Shown here piece by piece: positions 43,846 to 57,426 of a stretch of 64,000 nucleotides of DNA. Source of the stretch: Panax quinquefolius (taxonomy: Eukaryota; Streptophyta; Magnoliopsida; Apiales; Araliaceae). The position numbers and the translations under genes are program-made. Numbering within the stretch: position 1 is the stretch's first letter; every line of letters begins with the position of its first letter. The notes beneath the pieces were generated by a model that worked only from the letters and a program-made list of their open reading frames with translations, had not been told where the DNA came from and made no database searches. The stretch covers positions 8,798,311 to 8,862,310 of the forward strand of contig CM035170.1 of assembly GCA_020205615.1 (NCBI GenBank), written 5' to 3'.

Positions 43846-46591
43846 ACTTAATAATACAACTGTCGTGTAAAATACGACAAAATATAAACTGAGAGTTTTA
43901 AAACGAATATTTTCTTCTACACAGTATTCAACTCAAATGGAGTCCTCAATACAATTATTATCACACTATTTCATAGAATAGTGAGGACTATTAATGCTAT
44001 CATCTGGACCGTCACTCCGTTCCCCGAATAGTCCCGGCTACGTTTTCATTTCCTGAAGAGGACAATGAAAGCAAAAGGGTGAGCTCAACTAGCCTAGTAA
44101 GAAATATTATGACTAAGATAATGCAGAATAATTTATCGTTAGCCTTCAACAGTGTTAAGCTGATAAAATATAATAATCATCAAGTTTAACTGCAGCGGAA
44201 CAAGAAATCCATTAGAAGAGTCAAGTAGAGAATAAAATCTATTATCTTCTATGATTTAAAAGGTTTTTCATCACTTTTATCGCTGAGACTCATCTTAATA
44301 AATAATCCACATCATCCCAGCACTACGGCCAAGGATATTCATTAGTATCACGACCACAAATTATCCATGCACTACGGGCCAAGGATATTCGTGTTTTCAT
44401 CAATGGTTATGATCATGTCAACAACTGTCCATCAATGTACTACGGGCCAATGAGGACTTTTACCACATCATTTGTAATATTACGGTCATGATTATACCGA
44501 ATAATCCTTGTTATAATCATACCAAGTCCATTTATGCACTCTGAGCCACGGATGACTTTCAACATAATATAAACATGAGGATGATGACAATGATATAAGA
44601 ATTCAATAAAATAAGTTCAAGGATAAATTTTTAAAGATTTATAATTTAATTTATCCAGAAATCAATAACGTCCAAATTATCAACATGATACTGCTTTGTG
44701 GAGTAAAATTCAAGAATAATATTGTACCAAAAATAATTGGGACCGAAAATGAATCAATTTTTATCATAAATAGTATCCCGGGTGAATAGTACTCGAGTGA
44801 ATAGTAACTCGTGAATAGTACTTTGTGAATAGTAACCCTGTGAATAGTACTCCGACATGAAAAAGTTAAAGCTTATCAAGAATGCTCAGAATAATATTTC
44901 CATGAAAAGATACTGGATGAAGCGCAAATATCAAGGATATTCTACTAATTTCATGGAGTATAGAAGCCAAAATTTTAACAAACGAGAAATCTGAAACGAA
45001 ATAATATTACTTAAATACTACAGAGTATGGAAAAAAATATTATTTCAAGCGAATATTGAACAAAAATAACATCCCTTACCTTGAAAAGAAGAGTATTTCA
45101 ACTAGTATAGCGGGGATATTCTTGAAGAAAAATTTTACTGTTTTCTACGCTCAAAGCTTTCTAAAACTCTAAAGAAATACGCTCAAGATTATAGAATAAG
45201 AATTCTCTGATTCTGGTGTGATTTTCAATTCTAACTAAGCACCCTATTTATAGAAAAATGCTAGAACGCCATAGGAGACTAAATTAATAAAATAATAATT
45301 TTTTTCAAAATTTCTACGCACACATTTTTGACCAAAAATTCAGTCACGCCAGTGGGGCCCACCAAAATCAGATTTTCACACCAACCAAAAGTGGGGCCCA
45401 CTATATTTTTAAGTATAAACATTTAATTTCCGAAACTTCAATAATTCATAATAAATAGCCCTTTTATTAGAAAAATATGAATTTTATGTCCATTCCACAC
45501 AAAATTGAATTATCTACAACTTTGCAGAAAAAAGTTTTTCCAAATTCCAAAGAGTAAATATTCAACACCTCTTAAAATTTATAACAAATCATGCGTTAAT
45601 TTTTAACAGTTCAAAATTTGTGGACATATACTCAACTTATATATGCATTACATATCCAAAAATCACAATGATCCAACGGTCAGATTAAAATTATAACTCA
45701 CGCAATAGAGCTTTAAGAACACCGATTTAATTTTTTTAATACCTCCAATCCGACAAAATACTGAATAAACACCTCAACATTAATTCATTCATTTATAACC
45801 ACATAAAATAAATATTTTCCTATCCATCATTTATGTCCACATAAAATAAATATTTCCTTATCTTATAAATCAATAATTAATTATTCACAAATAATATTAC
45901 AGAATCACAATAATGACAACCAGGGCGTTCCCAGGAAAGAGGGGGCTTTTCGATAAGGATTTCTCCTTATTGACGCACAATTAGGTGACCAAACCTCTCC
46001 TTAACAGAACTTTCTAGACATTGCCAATAATGCTATCTAATAATATTATTCAAATAATATGAATTATTGATTTGATAATGAAAAATACTGTGCACTAACA
46101 ATTATTGAACAACAATAATATAAAATATCAACTTAGCAATTATTGAATTAATAAAATAAAATATTGAACAGTAATTACTGTAACAATTATTAAGTAGTGT
46201 CTTCTTAAGTAAGAATCAATAATTCAAAGTTATTGTGCAATCTGGTATCTTCTTGTGCAACAACACATTATTCTTGTATTTTAACCAATAGGGTATTCTA
46301 ACAGTTAACAGTAAAACTTTCGCCGTTATTTTATAAAAAGATATTTTTGTCATTTTTTCAATCCGACAATAATTCCATTGTGGAGTCCACCAATGATTGT
46401 GCCGTCGTACGAATATTCCCTGTTAAAATGAATATTCCCCGACCAATCGAATATTATATAACAACTTACGTACTTTGCAAAATTTATAAATATTACTCAC
46501 AACTATAACATTATATCAAATTCACTCCATAATGTTCAAAAATGATATTTTTTGAAAATTCATCTTTATTCATAAAAGTTGGGGTCTTACA
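43846..46591 (-). repeat. Minus-strand LTR lacking its last ~80 bases
   Basis: On the minus strand it starts at 46591 (TGTAAGACCCC). TATA box (TATAAATAG) at 45252-45244, donor-like AAGGTAAGGG with its GT at 45079, stem-loops at 44560-44320, acceptor CTCTTCAG ending at 44053. The GGCGTCACA end is missing where it meets the plus-strand LTR at 43845. Confidence 0.9.
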
Positions 46592-47154
46592 ATATTCGTG
46601 TTATCGCCAATGGTCATGATCATGCCAACAACTGTCCATAAATGCACTACGAGCCAATGAGGACTTTTACCACATTATTTGTAACATTACATGTCATGAT
46701 TATACCGAATAATTCTTGGTCATAATCATACCAATCAACAGTTCATCTATGCACTACAGGCTAAAAATGACTTTCATCACAATATAAACATGAGGATGAT
46801 GACAATGATATAAGAATTCAATTAAATGAAAGCAATGATAAATTTTAAAGAGTTATAATTTAATTTATCCAAAATTCAATAATGTCCAAATTGTTAACAT
46901 GATACTGCTTTGTGGAGTAAAATTCAAGAATAATATTGTATCAAAAATAATTTGGACCGAAAAGAACTTAATTTTTGTCATGAATAGTACCCCGGGTGAA
47001 TAGTTACCGAGTGAATAGTACCCCGTGAATAGTATTTCAGGAATAGTATCCCGTGAATAGTACCCCGACATGAAAATATTAAAAATTATCAAGAATGTTC
47101 AGAATAATATTTTCGTGAAAAGATACTAGATGAAGTGCAAATTTCAAGGATATT
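46592..47154 (-). repeat. Minus-strand LTR fragment between two LTRs
   Basis: It matches 44388-44945 (U3 repeats, donor-to-stem-loop part). It ends at 47154, where another LTR end (TGTGACGCC) begins. Both sides of the fragment show ATATT next to an LTR end, possibly a target duplication. Confidence 0.75.
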
Positions 47155-50100
47155 TGTGACGCCCCCAAAATAGGTATACAACACCCATTCTAAGTCGCCA
47201 AATACATGGTACAAAAATCAAACTACAACTTCAATAATACAATTGTCGTGCAAAATACGACAACACATACTGTGAGTTTAAATACAAATATTGTCTTCTA
47301 AACAATATTCACACTCAAATAAGTCCTCATTACAATTATTCAAACACTATTTTATAGAAATAGTGAGGATCTAAAAACATCTTTCTAGAACCATCACTCC
47401 ATACCCCATTAGATCCTGCTATGTTCTCACCTCCCGAGAAGAAAAATGGAACAAAAAGGAAAAGGGTGAGCTCAACTAGCCCAAGAAAAGATATTATGAC
47501 TAAGATAATATACAACAAATTATCATTAGTTTTCAACAGGGAAAAATCTGATAAAATATAATAGACAACAAGTTTTAGATCAACAACTGCAGCGGAAACA
47601 TCAATCCATTAGAAGAGTAAGTAGAGAATGAGTTCTACTATCTTCTAAGATTTAAAAGTCTATCATCAATATTTTATCCCTGTAACATTAATCAATATAC
47701 ATCTTTAATCAAATATTCATCTTTGCACTACAGGCCAAAGATATTTATTTGTATCACTAGTCGGTCATGTTCATCTCAACACCTGTTCATCTTTGCACTA
47801 CGGGCCAAAGATATTCATTAGTTAATCATTCATCTTTGCACTACAGGCTAAAGATATTCAGTAATATCATCATTTAGGACTGAGTGTAAGACCCCGAATT
47901 TTTTTAATAAAATGGAATTTCCTCTATTTATTATTTTGAAATAGTAAGGGTTGATTTGATTAATGTGGTTAGTTATGGGTAAAATACGTAACTATTTCGA
48001 ATAAGCAAGTGGTTATAAAATATTCATTATTGTCGGGAAATATTCGTTTGGTCGTGGAATATTCTTGCTGTCGGGGAATATTCGTACGACGGCGCAGCCT
48101 TGTGTGGGCCCATAACGAAAGCGATTGGATGAAGAAAACGACAAATATAAGTTATTTATAAATAACGACGTAGTTATTCTGTTATCTTTGTTGGAATACC
48201 CGTTGGTTAAAACACACTAATATGCGTTGTTGAACAAGAAGACACGGTATTGCACCAATTATTGATTCTTACGTAAGAAGGCACTACTCAATAATGGTTC
48301 TGATAATTACTTTATTCGATATTTTATTGATTCAATAATTCTTTGCATTGATATTTTATATTACTTTGTTGTTTGAATAAATTGTCATTACACGATATTT
48401 TCCATTATCGACAATAATTCATATTATCTCTAATAATATTATTGGATAACATTATTGGCAATGTCTAGAAAGTTCTGTCTAAGGAGAGGTTTGGTCACCT
48501 AATTGCGCGCTAGTAAGGAGAGATCCTTATTGGAAAGCCCCTCTTTCCTGGGAACGGCCTAGTTGCCAGTACTGTGATTCTGTAATATTATTTGTGAATA
48601 ATTAATTATTGATTTATATGATGAGGAAAATATTGATTTTATGTGGATATAGATGGAGAAAATTTTTAAAATGACAATTGTTGAAAATTAATATTTTATC
48701 ATTTTCTGATAAAACAATTCATTTAAATATATTATTTTAATAATATATTAACGGTGATATTTTTATAATGAATGTGGGATATATGAGTATATGAGGAGGA
48801 AGAGTATTTTTGTGCCATTAAATGTTTAACACATATTTTGTGTGTTGGTGGACACAATTATTGACCGAAATTTGATTATAGCCTGTAAAATCGCTTGGTT
48901 TGTGGATTTGGTCAATTTCTGCTTTGGAATTTGGAAAAACTTTCTTACTGCAAAGTTGTAGAGAATTGAATTTCCTATAAAAATTCACGAGATTCAAATT
49001 TTCTAATAAAAGGGCTATTTGTTATGAATTATTGAAGTTTCGGTATATCGGGTGTGAATTGATTTTTGGAGTTTAAATTATTTTTGTTAAGAAAAACATT
49101 TTTGTATTTTTTTGGACATCATTAACATGTGTGGCTGGTGTTTTGACCAAAAGGTGGGCTAAGGAAAATTTGTATAATTATATTAATATTATATTAAATT
49201 TTACGCTTTGGTGTTCTAAGCATTTTCCTATAAATAGGATCTTGGGTTAGAATTGAAAATCACACCGAAATCAAGTTTTCTCTCTATATTATCGGCGTAT
49301 TCATGTGAGTATTTTGAGTATACTTTGAGTATTGCTATATACGTGCAAGTTCAAGTCATAGCCTATATCCTGTGTTTAAATTTAAAAATCTTGATCTTTC
49401 GAGGTAAGGGATGTTATTTTATTCAAAAATGATATTATTTCTTCAATATCATTATGTCGAAATATTGGTTGGAAATTTTATCAAATTTGGAACTTTTTCA
49501 TGTCGGAGTTACTATTTCATGAGTTACTTATTCACGAGTTACTATTCATGAGTTACTATTCACGATTCTATTCACGAGTACTATATTCATGAAGCGTGAA
49601 GATGTTTTTTGTGAAATTTCTATCTTTTGGTGTCGAGTTACTATTCACGATATACGACACTATTCACGATATCTGACTATTCACGTATACTGCACTATTC
49701 ATAGAAAAATTAAAATTCTTCTTTTGTCCAAAACATCTATTCGGATACTAGCTTTGATTGTATCCATGTTTTGATCATTCTTGAATTTTACACCACTATG
49801 ATTATTTTTGAGGTATTTTTGACGTGGATAAAACAAAGTACTGAATCCTTAATCCTTAATCCTTGTCATTTTGTTTCACCGGATTCGTTTCTTTAAAAAT
49901 ATTTTCATCATCTTGATCTTAAATGATGATATTATGGAATATCTTTGGCTGTAGTGCAAAGATGAATGATTTCTTGATGAATATCTTTGGCTTTGTAGTG
50001 CAAAGATGAGCAGTGTTGAGATGAACATGACCGATGATTAATATCTTTGGTAGTAGTGCAAAGATGAGCAGTGTTTAGATGAACATGACTAATCGATGAA

Positions 50101-52450
50101 TATCTTTGGCTCAGTAGTGCAAAGATGAATATTTGATTCCGGATATATATTGATTGATGTTACAGGGATAAAATATCGACGATGAACTTTTAAATTCATA
50201 TATAGAAGATAGTAGTTTGCATTCTCTACTTAACTCTTCTAATGAATTATTATTTCATTACGAATATTGATTTAAAATTTGTTGTCTATTGTATTCTATT
50301 AGATTTTTCCTGTTGAAGACTAACGATAATTTGTTGTATATTATCTTAGTCATAATATTCTTTTTCTTTGGGCTAGTTGAGCTCACCCTTTTCCTTGTTG
50401 TTCCATTTATCTTACGAGGAGGCGAGAATGTAGCGAAAATACTAGTCGGGGTATGGAATGAAGGTTCTAGAGAGAGTTGTTTAGTAGTCCTCAATATTTT
50501 TGTAAAATAATGTATCAATAATTATGATGGGGATTTATTTGCGTGTGGATATTATGCTAGATGGAAATATCGTATTTAAACTCACGATTTATATGTTGTA
50601 ATAATAAAGTTGTAGTTATTTCTGTACCATGTATTTGGCGACTCAGAATGGGTTGGATGGAATGGACCTATTTTGGGGGCGTCACACTGAGGATGATGAA
50701 AAATATTTTAAAGAAAACGAATCCAGTGAGACCGAAGGACAAATAGTAGGGATTCGTATAACAGTTTATCCAAGAACAATAATACTTCATAATAACCAAT
50801 TGTGAAGCAGAATTCAAAAATAAAGATCAAAACATGGATACAATCAAAGATAGTAACCATAATAGACATCTTGGACAAAAAGGAAAAATTTTATTTTTCA
50901 GTGAATAGTATCATATTCGTGAATAGTACCGTATACGTGAATAGTGTCGTATACGTGAATAGTAACCCCAACACAAAAAGTTCTAAATTTGATAAAAAGT
51001 TCATACCAATATTTTGGCATAATGATATCGAAAGAAATAATATCATTTACGAAAAAAAATAACATCCCTTACCTCAAAATAACGGTACTTCTGATCGAAA
51101 TATCGGATAAAAAGCCAAAGGAAACTTGTACTGAACAGCAACTCTCAAAGTATATAAATACTCACAAAAATACGCTCGATAATCTAGAGAGAAAGAAAAC
51201 TTGTTTCTGTTGTGATTTTCAATTCTATCCTAAGCGTCTATTTATAGGAAAATACTAGAACGCCATAGGAGACTAAAATAATAAAATATATTATTTCTTT
51301 TTCTTTCTTCCACGCATGTGCTAAGTTGCAAATCTAGACCAGCCACCTTTGAACCAATTTCCAGCAGCCCATGAGTATTCATCACAAGTGGGTCCCACCC
51401 ATAATTTAATAAAAATTATTTAATTTTCCGAAACTTCAGTAATTCATAGAAAATAGTCCGTTTATCAGAAAAATACGAATTTTATGTCCATTCTGCCTGA
51501 AATCGAATTCTCTACAACTTTACAGAAGAAAGTTTTTCCAAATTCTAAACTAAAAATATCTGAAATCCACAAACGGGTGATTTTTAATACCTCCATTTCG
51601 ACAAAATACTGATAAAACACCTCAGCATTAATTCTTTCATTTATAACCACCTAAATAAATCCATCATTTATATTCACATCAAATAAATATTTTCTTATCA
51701 TATAAATCAATAATAAATTATTCACAAATAATATTACAGAATCACAATTATAATGACCAAAGTTCTCCTTAAAGAGGAGGCTTTCCAATAAGGATTTCTC
51801 CTTACTGGCGCGTAATTAGGTGACCAAACCTCTCCTTGATAGAACTTTCTAGACATTGCCAATAATGTTATCTAATAATATTATTCAAATAATATGAATT
51901 ATTGATCTGATAATGGGAAATACTGTAAAGTGATAATTATTGAAACAACAATAATATAAAATATCAACGCAGTAATTATTGAATCAATAAAATAAAATAT
52001 TGAACAGTAACTACTGTAATAATTATTGAGTAGTGCCTTCTTACGTACGAATCAATAACTCAACAATATCTTGCAATACAATCTGGTATCTTCTTTATGC
52101 GACCACGCGTATTCACGTATTTTAACCACCAGGTATTCTAACAGTGTTAACGGTAACAATTAGTTGTTATTTATAAAAACTCATACTTTGTCGTTTTCTT
52201 CATCCGACAGTTATTCCGTTATGGGGCCCACAATTGATTGCGCCGTCGTACGGAGATTCCCGACAAAAAGAATATTCCACGACCAAACGAATATTCCCCG
52301 ACAAAATGAATATTTTATAACCACTTGCTTATTTTGTAAAATTTTCACATTTCACCCATATCCAAAGCATTATATCAAATTATCACCTTATTATTCACAA
52401 TAATAAATAGAGGAAATTTGATTTTATTCATAATAAGTTGGGGTCTTACA
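47155..52450 (-). repeat. 3' LTR of a minus-strand element, interrupted by a solo LTR
   Basis: The LTR runs from 52450 (TGTAAGACCCC, next to the purine tract of its internal region) to 47155 and is interrupted at 47885-50690. Without that insertion it is about 2.49 kb. TATA box at 51246-51238, donor-like GAGGTAAGGG with its GT at 51072. The acceptor near 47435 reads CTTCTCGG instead of CAG. Confidence 0.9.
47885..50685 (+). mobile_element. Solo LTR, plus strand
   Basis: A complete LTR, TGTAAGACCCCGAATTTTTT to GGGGGCGTCACA, with the 5-base target duplication CTGAG on both sides (47880-47884, 50686-50690) and no internal region: the product of LTR-LTR recombination after insertion. TATA box TATAAATAGG at 49229, donor-like GAGGTAAGGG with its GT at 49404, stem-loops at 49945-50130, acceptor region TTATCTTACGAG near 50415. 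Confidence 0.95.
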
Positions 52451-53487
52451 ACCTCCCCTCCTTATAAAATTTCATCCTCGAAATTGGCGTCGTGCACAGT
52501 GTTTTCGAATGGTGAGGGTACCTTGCTTTCATTTCCGATTCCAACTCCCAGGTCATTTCCTCAATAGCATGGTTCCTCCACAAAACCTTAACTTGTGGTA
52601 TAACCTTGGTGCGTAGGACATGCTCTTTCCTATCCAAGATCTTAACAGGTACCTCTTCGTACGTTAAATCTTCGGCTATCTTGTCTGGTTCTAACTCAAT
52701 AATATGGTTCGGGTCTTTCATATATTTACGAAGCATAGATATGTGAAAAACATTATGAACACGGGACATGTTTGAAGGTAATGCGAGTCTATAGGCCACA
52801 TTTCCTATTCGGTCAAGAATCTCAAATGGACCAACAAATCATGGATTGAACTTTCCTCTCTTTCCAAATCTTGTAATTCCCTTCCATGGAGCAACACGTA
52901 ACAATACATGATCCCCAATATTAAATTCTACGTCCTTTCGATGAAGATCAGCATAACTCTTTTGTCGATCTTGTGAGGTTTGAATACGTTGTCGAATCAT
53001 TTGGATCTTTTTTGTAGTCATGCGTACTAATTCTGGTCCCAACAACGTTGCTTCTCCCACCTCGTCCCAGCATACTGGAGAACGACACTTTCGTCCATAC
53101 AACGCCTCAAATGGAGCCATGTCTATACTTGCTTGATAACTGTTGTTGTAGGAGAATTTCACCAGTGGCAAGTACTTATCCCAACTTCCTTTGAAATCTA
53201 GAACACAGAGTCTTAATAGATCTTTAAGGGTTTGAATAGTCCTCTCTGATTGTCCGTCCGTTTGAGGATGGTATCTTTGGCCAGATCAATAAATCCGTGC
53301 CCATAGCTTTCTGCAAGCTAACCCAAAATCTTGAAGTGAATCTTGGGTCACGATCTGAAACTACGGATACTGGCATGCCATGAAATCTCACAATCTCATT
53401 CACGTACATACGAGCAAAACGTTCAAGGGAATAAGTTTCTCGTATCGACAAGAAATGGGCAGACTTGGTTAATCTATCAACAATAAC
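52451..53487 (-). pseudogene. Integrase core, post-integrase region and chromodomain
   Basis: On the minus strand: [14 protein letters not shown] (first Asp), SDRDPRFTS (second Asp), then a frameshift near 53275 just before the catalytic Glu, [27 protein letters not shown], a stop near 52838 and the chromodomain tail KVLWRNHAIEEMTWELESEM (52500-52570). The purine tract adjoins the LTR at 52450. The 5' side stops at the first catalytic Asp segment, the same place at which the plus-strand copy at 25152 begins. Confidence 0.9.
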
Positions 53488-54042
53488 CCAAATAATATTG
53501 AACAAAAATAATATCCCTTACAACTGTTGAATGAAAATAATATTCCTACGAATATTGAACGAATATAATATTCCTTGCGAATATTGAACGAAAATAATAT
53601 TCCTTACGAATAATGAACGAAAATAAAATTTCTTACGAATATAAAAAATAATATCGTAAGCGAATATGAAATAAATAATACCCCTTACCTTAAAAGGAGA
53701 GTATTTTTGACTGGTAGGGCGGGGATATTCTTGAAGAAAACTTGTACTATTTTCTACACTCAAAATTTTCTAAAACTCGAAAGAAATACGCTCAATATTA
53801 TAGAAGAAGAATTCTCAGAATCTGGTGTGATTTTCAATTCTAAACTAAGCAACATATTTATAGGAGAATGGAATGATACTATTTGAATTAGAAAATCACG
53901 GACTGCACATGGAATCATTCACGAGCGCTCAACCGACGAAGAATTTTTTTTAATTTTACTATGCAAACACTATGTATAATTAAATATAATATATTCTATT
54001 TTTTATAAAAAAAACAAAACTTATTAATATATATATATATAT
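53488..54042 (-). repeat. Part of a minus-strand LTR, left piece
   Basis: It matches 7437-8040 of the LTR at 6090-9010: ~30-base donor-adjacent repeats, TATA box near 53862-53855 and the AT-rich U3. The LTR end is missing at 53488. The rest of this LTR continues at 57365-58201 after nested insertions. Confidence 0.85.
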
Positions 54043-56914
54043 GGGTATTCATCCATAGCAAACGTTTATAATAAATTTACCGTTTGATAGGGCAGTAATG
54101 TAATAAGCCTAAGGACAAAAAAGGAAAAGGGACTGCCGCTACAAGCTGTAGCGGGAGGGAGAATATTTGACCAATCCAAGCCTTCCATTGTCCAGATCAA
54201 CGGTAATCAACTTGGTTGCTGAATAGTGCCCATAACAAACGTTTGGTATGCATGAATACTGTGATGCCCCCAAAATAGGTATACAACACCCATTCCGAGT
54301 CGTCAAAATACATGGTACAGAAACAACTACAACTTTATTAATACAACATAAAAACTGTGAGTTTAAATACAAATATTGTCATCTAGACAATATCCACACT
54401 CAAATAAGTCCTCATTACAATTATTGATACATTATTTTACAAAAATGGTGAGGACTACTAAAACGACTTTCTAGAACCTTCATTCCATACCCCGACTAGT
54501 ACTCGCTACATTCTCGCCTCCTGAGAAGAAAAATGGAACAAAAAGAAAAAAGGTGAGCTCAACTAGCCCAGTAAAGAATATTATGACTAAGATAATATAA
54601 AACAAATTATCGTTAGTCTTCAACAGGGAAAATTTTGATAAAATACAATAGACAACAAGTTTCAGATCAATATTCGCAGCGGCAATAATAATTCATTAGA
54701 AGAGTTAAGTAGAAAATGAAATCTACTATCTTCTATATATGAATTTAAAAGTTCATCATGAATATTTTATCCCTGTAACATCAATCAATATATATCTGGA
54801 ATCAAATATTCATCTTTGCACTACAGGCCAAAGATATTCATCAGTTGGTCATGTTCATTTAAACACCTGTTCATCTTTGCACTACGGGCCAAAGATATTC
54901 ATCAGAAATCATTCATCTTTGCACTACAGGCCAAAGATATTCAGTAATATCATCATTTATGACTGAGGATGATGAAAAATATTTTAAAGGAAACGAATCC
55001 AGTGAAACAAAATAACAAATAGTAAAGATTTGTTTTTCGGTTTATCCATGTCCAAAAATACCTCATAAATAATCATAGTGGAGTAAAATTCAAGAATGAT
55101 CAAAACATGGATACAATCAAAGCTAGTATCTATAATAGATATTTTGGACAAAAAGAAAAAAAATTCATTTTTCGGTGAATAGTGTCGTATTCGTGAATGG
55201 TGTCGTATACGTGAATAGTGTATATATCGTGAATAAGTAACTCCCACACAAAAAGTTTCAAATTTGATAAAAGTTCAAACCAATATTTCTAAGATAATGA
55301 TATTGAAGAAAATAATATCATTTGAGAAGAAAATAACATCACTTACCTCGAAAAGACAAGATTTACGATTGAAATCTGAATATAGTCACGAGAAGGGAAC
55401 TTTCATGCAGATATAGCAACACTCAAGGTATCAAAATACTCACAAGAATACACTCGATAATATAGTGAGAGAAAAAGAGAGAAAACTTTAGTTTCTCGTG
55501 TGATTTTCAATTCTAACCTAAGCACCCTATTTATAGAAAAATGCTTAGAACACCAAAGCAGAAAATTTAATAAAATATTAATATATAATTAAATTTTCTT
55601 ACGCCCACTTTGAATTCTCTAGCTTCAGCACTTTGCACATGTTTAATGAGGCCACAAAATATAAAAAATTGTTTTTATTAATAAAAATAAATAAAACTTC
55701 CAAAAATCAATTATTTCGGAACTTCAGAACTTCAATAATTCATAATAAATTGCCCTTTTGTCAAAAAAATTCGAACCATATACCTTTTCCGTAGGAAATT
55801 TCATTATCTACAACTTTGCAGAAGAAAGTTTTTCCAAATTCCAAACATAAATTGACCGAAATCCACAAACGGGCGATTTTACAAGCTATAATTAAATTTC
55901 AGTCAAAAAATGGGGTCCACCGACACACAAAACATGTGTTAATTATTTAATGCAACAAAAATACTCTTTCTCCTCATATACTCATATATCTCACATTTAT
56001 TATAAAAATATCACCAATATTATATTATTCAAATATAATAATATAATTAAATGAATTATTTAATCAGAAAAAGATAAAATATCGATTTTCAACAATTGTC
56101 ACTTTAAAAATTTCTCCATCTATATCCACATAAAATGAATATTTTTCTCATCATATAAATCAATAATTAATTATTCCCAAATAATATTACAGAATCACAA
56201 TCTCGACAACCATGCAGCTTCCCAAGAAAGGGGCTTTTCAATAAGGATTTCTCCTTCTTGGCGCCAATTATTAGGTGACCAAACATCTCCTTGGATGCGA
56301 ATTTTCTAGACATTGCCAATAATGTTATCTAATAATATTATTCGGATAATATGAATTATTGCTCCGATAATGAAAAATAATGTGTAGTGACAATTATTGA
56401 AATAACGATAATATAAAATATCAACGCAACAATTATTGAATCAATAAAATAAAATAATCGAACAAGAATTACGTAAATAATTATTGAGTAGTGTCTTCTT
56501 ACATAAGAATCATAATTGGTGCACATCTTGTAAATCTTGTAACAACGCCAGACGTATCTTGTATTTTAACCATTGGATATTCCAACAAGATATTAATGGT
56601 AACAACTACGCCAATTATTTATAAACAACTTATACTTGTCGCTTTCTTCATCCAATCGCTTTTAGATTATGGGTCCCTGCAGAAAGATTGCTGGCCGCAT
56701 CGTTCACGAATATTCCCCGAAGCGGTAAGAATATTTCACGACCAAACGAATATTCTCCGATAAAATGAATATTTTATAACCACTTGCTTATTTGAAATAT
56801 TTATGATTTTACCCATAACTAACCACATTAATCAAATCAACCCTTACTATTTCAAAATAATGAATAGAGAAAATTTAATTTTATTTATAATAAGTTGAGG
56901 TCTTACAAATACCC
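54043..56914. mobile_element. Small MITE in a (TA)n tract, split by a solo LTR
   Basis: The element's ends are GGGTATTCATCCATA (54043) and GCATGAATACCC (last bases 56908-56914), inverted with few mismatches, flanked by TATATA. Without the LTR it is about 220 bases. The ends and TA-rich target suggest a Tc1/mariner-type MITE, though TA duplication cannot be proven inside (TA)n. Confidence 0.75.
54260..56907 (-). mobile_element. Solo LTR, minus strand
   Basis: Complete LTR from 56907 (TGTAAGACC on the minus strand) to 54260 (TGTGATGCCCCC), with target duplication AATAC at 54255-54259 and 56908-56912. TATA box at 55535-55527; donor-like GAGGTAAGTG with its GT at 55346; acceptor CTTCTCAG ending at 54531, giving an 816-nt predicted intron with stem-loops at 54795-54945. 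Confidence 0.95.
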
Positions 56915-57179
56915 TATATATATATATAAGATAAATTTATTTTATTATAAAAGATAAATTTATCTTTTATTCAAACTTATCTTATTTTTATATTATGTAT
57001 TTATAAAAATAAATTTATCTTTTATTCGCACTTATCTTATCATTATCTTTTATTTTTACATTATGTATCTTTACATTATCTTTTATTTTTACATTATGTA
57101 TACATAAAAATAAACTTATCTTTACATTATAGTCATATGGTCGAGACTCACACTCTCTGCTTCTGACTGTAGCGAAAGG
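56915..57179. repeat. AT-rich imperfect repeats
   Basis: Several copies of AAATTTATCTTTTATT and TTTTACATTATGTAT. No gene is visible. Confidence 0.7.
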
Positions 57180-57362
57180 CACGATTAAATGGTAGGGAGA
57201 AGATAATGTAATAAGCCTGAGGACAAAAGGAAAAGGATCTAGCTACAAGTCAGTAGCTATAGAGAAAATATTGACCAATCCCAAATTCCATTGTCCGGAT
57301 CAATCAGAATCAATTTGGTTCTTTGGCGAGTGCCCATAACAAACGTATACTATGGATGAATA

Positions 57363-57364
<2 letters not shown>
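57180..57364. mobile_element. Second, 5'-truncated copy of the MITE
   Basis: It matches 54095-54259 (TAATGTAATAAGCCTGAGGA, CCATTGTCCGGATCA, CCCATAACAAACG) and ends TATGGATGAATACC next to (TA)n. The opposite terminus is not recognisable. Confidence 0.65.

Positions 57365-57426
<62 letters not shown>

Noticed and set aside
50802..51258. Plus-strand open frames of 86-89 codons
   Set aside because: They cover the U3 repeat array and the donor region of a minus-strand LTR; no coding features.
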